From: a virus
Direction: 5' to 3' (one strand)
Virus record (IMG/VR): IMGVR_UViG_3300007734_000487
Coordinates: 1 to 23,131 of that record
DNA length: 23,131 nucleotides
Shown here: piece by piece, positions 21,420 through 23,131 of the stretch
Position numbering within the stretch: position 1 is the stretch's first letter
Layout: the number at the start of each line of letters is the position of its first letter
Program-made: the position numbers and the translations under genes
The notes under the pieces: generated by a model
What the model saw: the letters and a program-made list of their open reading frames with translations, nothing else
Database searches by the model: none
Told to the model about the DNA's origin: nothing

Positions 21420-21612
21420 CTTGTTTCTCTTTGATGATTCTTTCCACCTCAGCTTGTTTAATGCTGTCTTGGAAGTCGTATAAGTCCCACTTTAGGCTAT
21501 CAGCGTAATGGGTGATACTATCCATGTATGTATCTTTAGGCTCTACCTTTTCTTTGGGTTGCTCTGTGGTACACGCTGAAAGTAATAGTAGACTAAGAAT
21601 TAGCTTTTTCAT
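21403..21612 (-). CDS. small lipoprotein
   Basis: A 69-residue protein with a clear lipoprotein signal (KKLILSLLLLSAC, lipobox Cys14), then a short polar region and an amphipathic helix (DSLKWDLYDFQDSIKQAEVE). It is anchored in a membrane but has no second membrane segment, so it could be an outer-membrane spanin partner or a superinfection-blocking lipoprotein. Its place before the terminase genes, far from the lysis cassette, argues a little for the latter. It overlaps neighbours by 17 bases (downstream) and 20 bases (upstream). Confidence 0.68.
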   Translation of the reverse strand: MKKLILSLLLLSACTTEQPKEKVEPKDTYMDSITHYADSLKWDLYDFQDSIKQAEVERIIKEKQDALSN

Positions 21613-21817
21613 ATTCGTTTAGTAATGATTTAGTGAATTTTAAGAAACCGGCACGGCATGGGTCACACGTTCTCAGTATTGGTTCAGTAGCAATCCCCTG
21701 CTCTTCCAGGTAGTCAAATAACCCATCTGCTCCACCAATATACGTTTGATGTTGTACAAATGTATCAACGATAGGCTTATAGGATAAAATTCTGTTATAT
21801 TGCTCGGTGGTTAGCAT
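21593..21817 (-). CDS. hypothetical protein with CxxC motif, 74 residues
   Basis: A small mostly helical protein, not assignable. It starts MLTTEQYNRILSYKPIVDTF and holds a single CDPC pair near residue 51, suggesting a metal site shared between subunits or a redox pair. It is the first gene behind promoter candidate site C, with the ATG 4 bases from the TATATTATA box. It heads the unit that leads to the terminase genes. Confidence 0.72.
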   Translation of the reverse strand: MLTTEQYNRILSYKPIVDTFVQHQTYIGGADGLFDYLEEQGIATEPILRTCDPCRAGFLKFTKSLLNEYEKANS

Positions 21818-21821
21818 ATCC

Positions 21822-21848
21822 TATAATATAAAAATACTTATTTTGTAC
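21822..21848 (-). promoter_or_regulatory. phage promoter candidate, GTACA-N13-TATATTATA (site C)
   Basis: GTACA, 13 bases, TATATTATA, 4 bases (GGAT), then ATG 21817. It separates the nucleotide-sugar genes from the structural block. It shares CGTGTACAA with site B. No terminator is seen for the sugar genes in the 38-base gap. Confidence 0.75.
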
Positions 21849-21855
21849 ACGGGAA

Positions 21856-22659
21856 TCAGTTTTTATCATGATAACTATTTACCTTTAAGATGCTTCCATC
21901 GTTTTGTATCTCAACATACTCACTTGTCGAGTGTTTCAATTCTACTACTCGATCTCCTCTTCTTGGATAAATCAACTTGTACTCTAAATCTCCATATATA
22001 GACTTATAAATATCTACCATATTTCTGAGTTCCATAGGATTAACCGAGTACCTACCTGGCGAAGATAGCATGGTATAGATAATCAATCCAACTGCCTCAT
22101 CTAATGATACAAAATAGCGTTTACAATTAGCGGCAACCTCTCTTACTTTGCTTTGTTTCCAAATCTCAAAAACATTACCACTTGACTGAACCACATTGTA
22201 GAAACGAGCAACACTATTCCCAGAGTTTAAAATTAAACGTTCTGCTATCAGTTTTGTTGATCCATAAACTGTCTCAGGGTTACAACTTTTACAAGTAGAA
22301 GTTAAAACAATCTTAGCCGATGGAAAGGCTTTAATAAGATTCTGAGTACCTATGGTATTAATATTCATGGTTTCTATTGTATCCTCTTCACCCTTTGGAG
22401 CGTGTTTAGCACCGGCAAGGTTAATCACCACATCAAATCTTTGATTGGCATATTGTCTAATACTATCCATATCAGTAACATCCATAAAATTAGGGCAGTC
22501 CACTACATCAGTAGCTACTACATCACATTCTAATAAACGTTCTTGTAGTCGTTTACCAATAGAGCCTGATGCCCCTGTGATTAGAATTTTAAGACCACTT
22601 GCTGAAATGTCGAGCAGATTAGTCCATTCTTTTCTTCCTAATACTTTTTCTATCTCCAT
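21856..22659 (-). CDS. nucleotide-sugar dehydratase/epimerase, CapD/PseB-like SDR
   Basis: A 267-residue extended short-chain dehydrogenase. NAD-binding motif GASGSIG (29-35), acidic D51 after the second strand, MDVTD near 60-63, NLAGAKHAPKGE (80-91), and YGSTK (Y132, K136) as the catalytic pair. STCKSCNPETVYG corresponds to the STDKAVNPxNVxG block of UDP-GlcNAc 4,6-dehydratases (FlaA1, PseB, CapD), and RYFVSLDEAV to their RxFxTxxEAV block. The N-terminus (EIEKVLGRKEWTNLLD) also fits that group. ATG 22659 is chosen over 22743 because the longer form would overlap the acetyltransferase by 94 bases with no family match. It would make a keto- or deoxy-sugar nucleotide for a surface glycan; the substrate is inferred. 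Confidence 0.82.
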   Translation of the reverse strand: MEIEKVLGRKEWTNLLDISASGLKILITGASGSIGKRLQERLLECDVVATDVVDCPNFMDVTDMDSIRQYANQRFDVVINLAGAKHAPKGEEDTIETMNINTIGTQNLIKAFPSAKIVLTSTCKSCNPETVYGSTKLIAERLILNSGNSVARFYNVVQSSGNVFEIWKQSKVREVAANCKRYFVSLDEAVGLIIYTMLSSPGRYSVNPMELRNMVDIYKSIYGDLEYKLIYPRRGDRVVELKHSTSEYVEIQNDGSILKVNSYHDKN

Positions 22660-23114
22660 CTTAAATTTTTTTCGGGGTTTCCACATACCACCTCTGCTGT
22701 TTGTACATTCTTTGTTACTACGCTTCCAGCTCCTATCATACAATTGTTATAAAGGATTACTCCACAAATAATGGTTGAGTTTGCCCCGATGCTTACTTTA
22801 TCCATTATTATTGTTTCTTTAAATCTATGCGTCCAATCTTCAACCGGAAGCTCGGGGAATATATCATTAGTTGTTATAACTCCAGGCCCAATGAACACAT
22901 CGTTACCAATCGTAACCCCTTCATAGATTAATGCTCCTGTTTGTATTCGGCATCTATCTCCTATTGTAACCCCCTTACCTATATATTCATTTTCTCCAAT
23001 CGTACACGAATTTCCTATCTTGGCATCTTTACATATATGAGTGTTAGCCCATATGTTTGTTCCTTGTCCTACATTCTCGTAGGCAGTTTCTATTATTGAT
23101 GTTGGGTGTATCAT
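22650..23114 (-). CDS. left-handed beta-helix acetyltransferase, WlbB/WbpD-like
   Basis: A 154-residue hexapeptide-repeat protein: repeated [IV]G-type turns (AKIGNSCTIGENEYIGKGVTIGD, VTIGNDVFIGPGV, VSIGANSTIICGVILYNNCMIGAGSVV, given as separate blocks) and the ending VVCGNPEKNLRW, typical of acyltransferases that acetylate amino-sugar nucleotides. The pattern HPTSIIETAYENVGQGTNIW is close to WlbB/WbpD enzymes, which N-acetylate UDP-amino-sugar uronates. Paired with the CapD-like gene by a 10-base overlap, it probably acts in the same sugar pathway, altering host surface or virion glycan. The ATG 23114 is followed closely by the window edge, so its promoter is not seen. Confidence 0.82.
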   Translation of the reverse strand: MIHPTSIIETAYENVGQGTNIWANTHICKDAKIGNSCTIGENEYIGKGVTIGDRCRIQTGALIYEGVTIGNDVFIGPGVITTNDIFPELPVEDWTHRFKETIIMDKVSIGANSTIICGVILYNNCMIGAGSVVTKNVQTAEVVCGNPEKNLRWR

Positions 23115-23131
23115 ATCTTCTTTATAAATTT

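Noticed and set aside
22660-22743. Longer start of the CapD-like gene
   Set aside because: It overlaps the acetyltransferase by 94 bases and adds no family-like sequence; ATG 22659 gives a normal N-terminus.

Overview
The window looks like the structural half of a tailed phage (siphovirus-like, with a tape-measure protein and a Terminase_3-type large terminase) that infects a member of the Bacteroidota. It could be a free phage or a prophage; no integrase or host gene settles this. The host guess rests on AT-rich DNA, the near absence of Shine-Dalgarno sequences, tightly packed genes (ATGA and TAATG overlaps), and protein families typical of Bacteroidota phages: a portal with a C-terminal CRHIW-type domain, an XkdF-like prohead protease, and DT-rich lipoprotein spanins.

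Left edge, plus strand (1-1540): the 3' part of an RNA with an H-type pseudoknot and a tRNA-like T-arm/acceptor end, most likely a tmRNA, followed closely by a YopX-family gene, an unknown gene and a Nmad1/DUF1599-like gene. Everything from 23114 down to 1413 is on the minus strand, and the two blocks converge with a 128-bp tail-to-tail coding overlap.

Minus strand, in transcription order: two nucleotide-sugar genes (a hexapeptide acetyltransferase and a CapD/PseB-like dehydratase); three small genes, one a lipoprotein and one a fusion of a short phage domain with a HAD-like domain; small terminase; a 563-bp repeat array; large terminase; a tail chaperone pair joined by a -1 frameshift; a gp10-like tail completion protein; two large tail-tip proteins; tape measure; prohead protease; scaffold; major capsid; tail tube candidate; a small structural protein; portal; connector; tail genes; fibre; then a lysis cassette (holin candidates, M15 endolysin, exonuclease, unimolecular spanin candidate).

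Two signals stand out. (1) Between the terminase genes lie eleven 33-bp imperfect palindromes whose start-to-start spacing is always exactly 48 or 58 bp. It fits no standard class; a packaging (pac) or replication site is the best guess. (2) Five intergenic sites on the minus strand carry GTACA-N13-TATATTATA with invariant spacing, and in four of them the start codon lies exactly 4 nt downstream. This implies a phage promoter family making leaderless or nearly leaderless late mRNAs. These promoters and two hairpin terminators divide the structural block into units starting at 21817 (small genes, terminase), 18771 (tail), 11693 (protease), 11062 (scaffold, capsid, tail tube) and 8711 (portal onwards).
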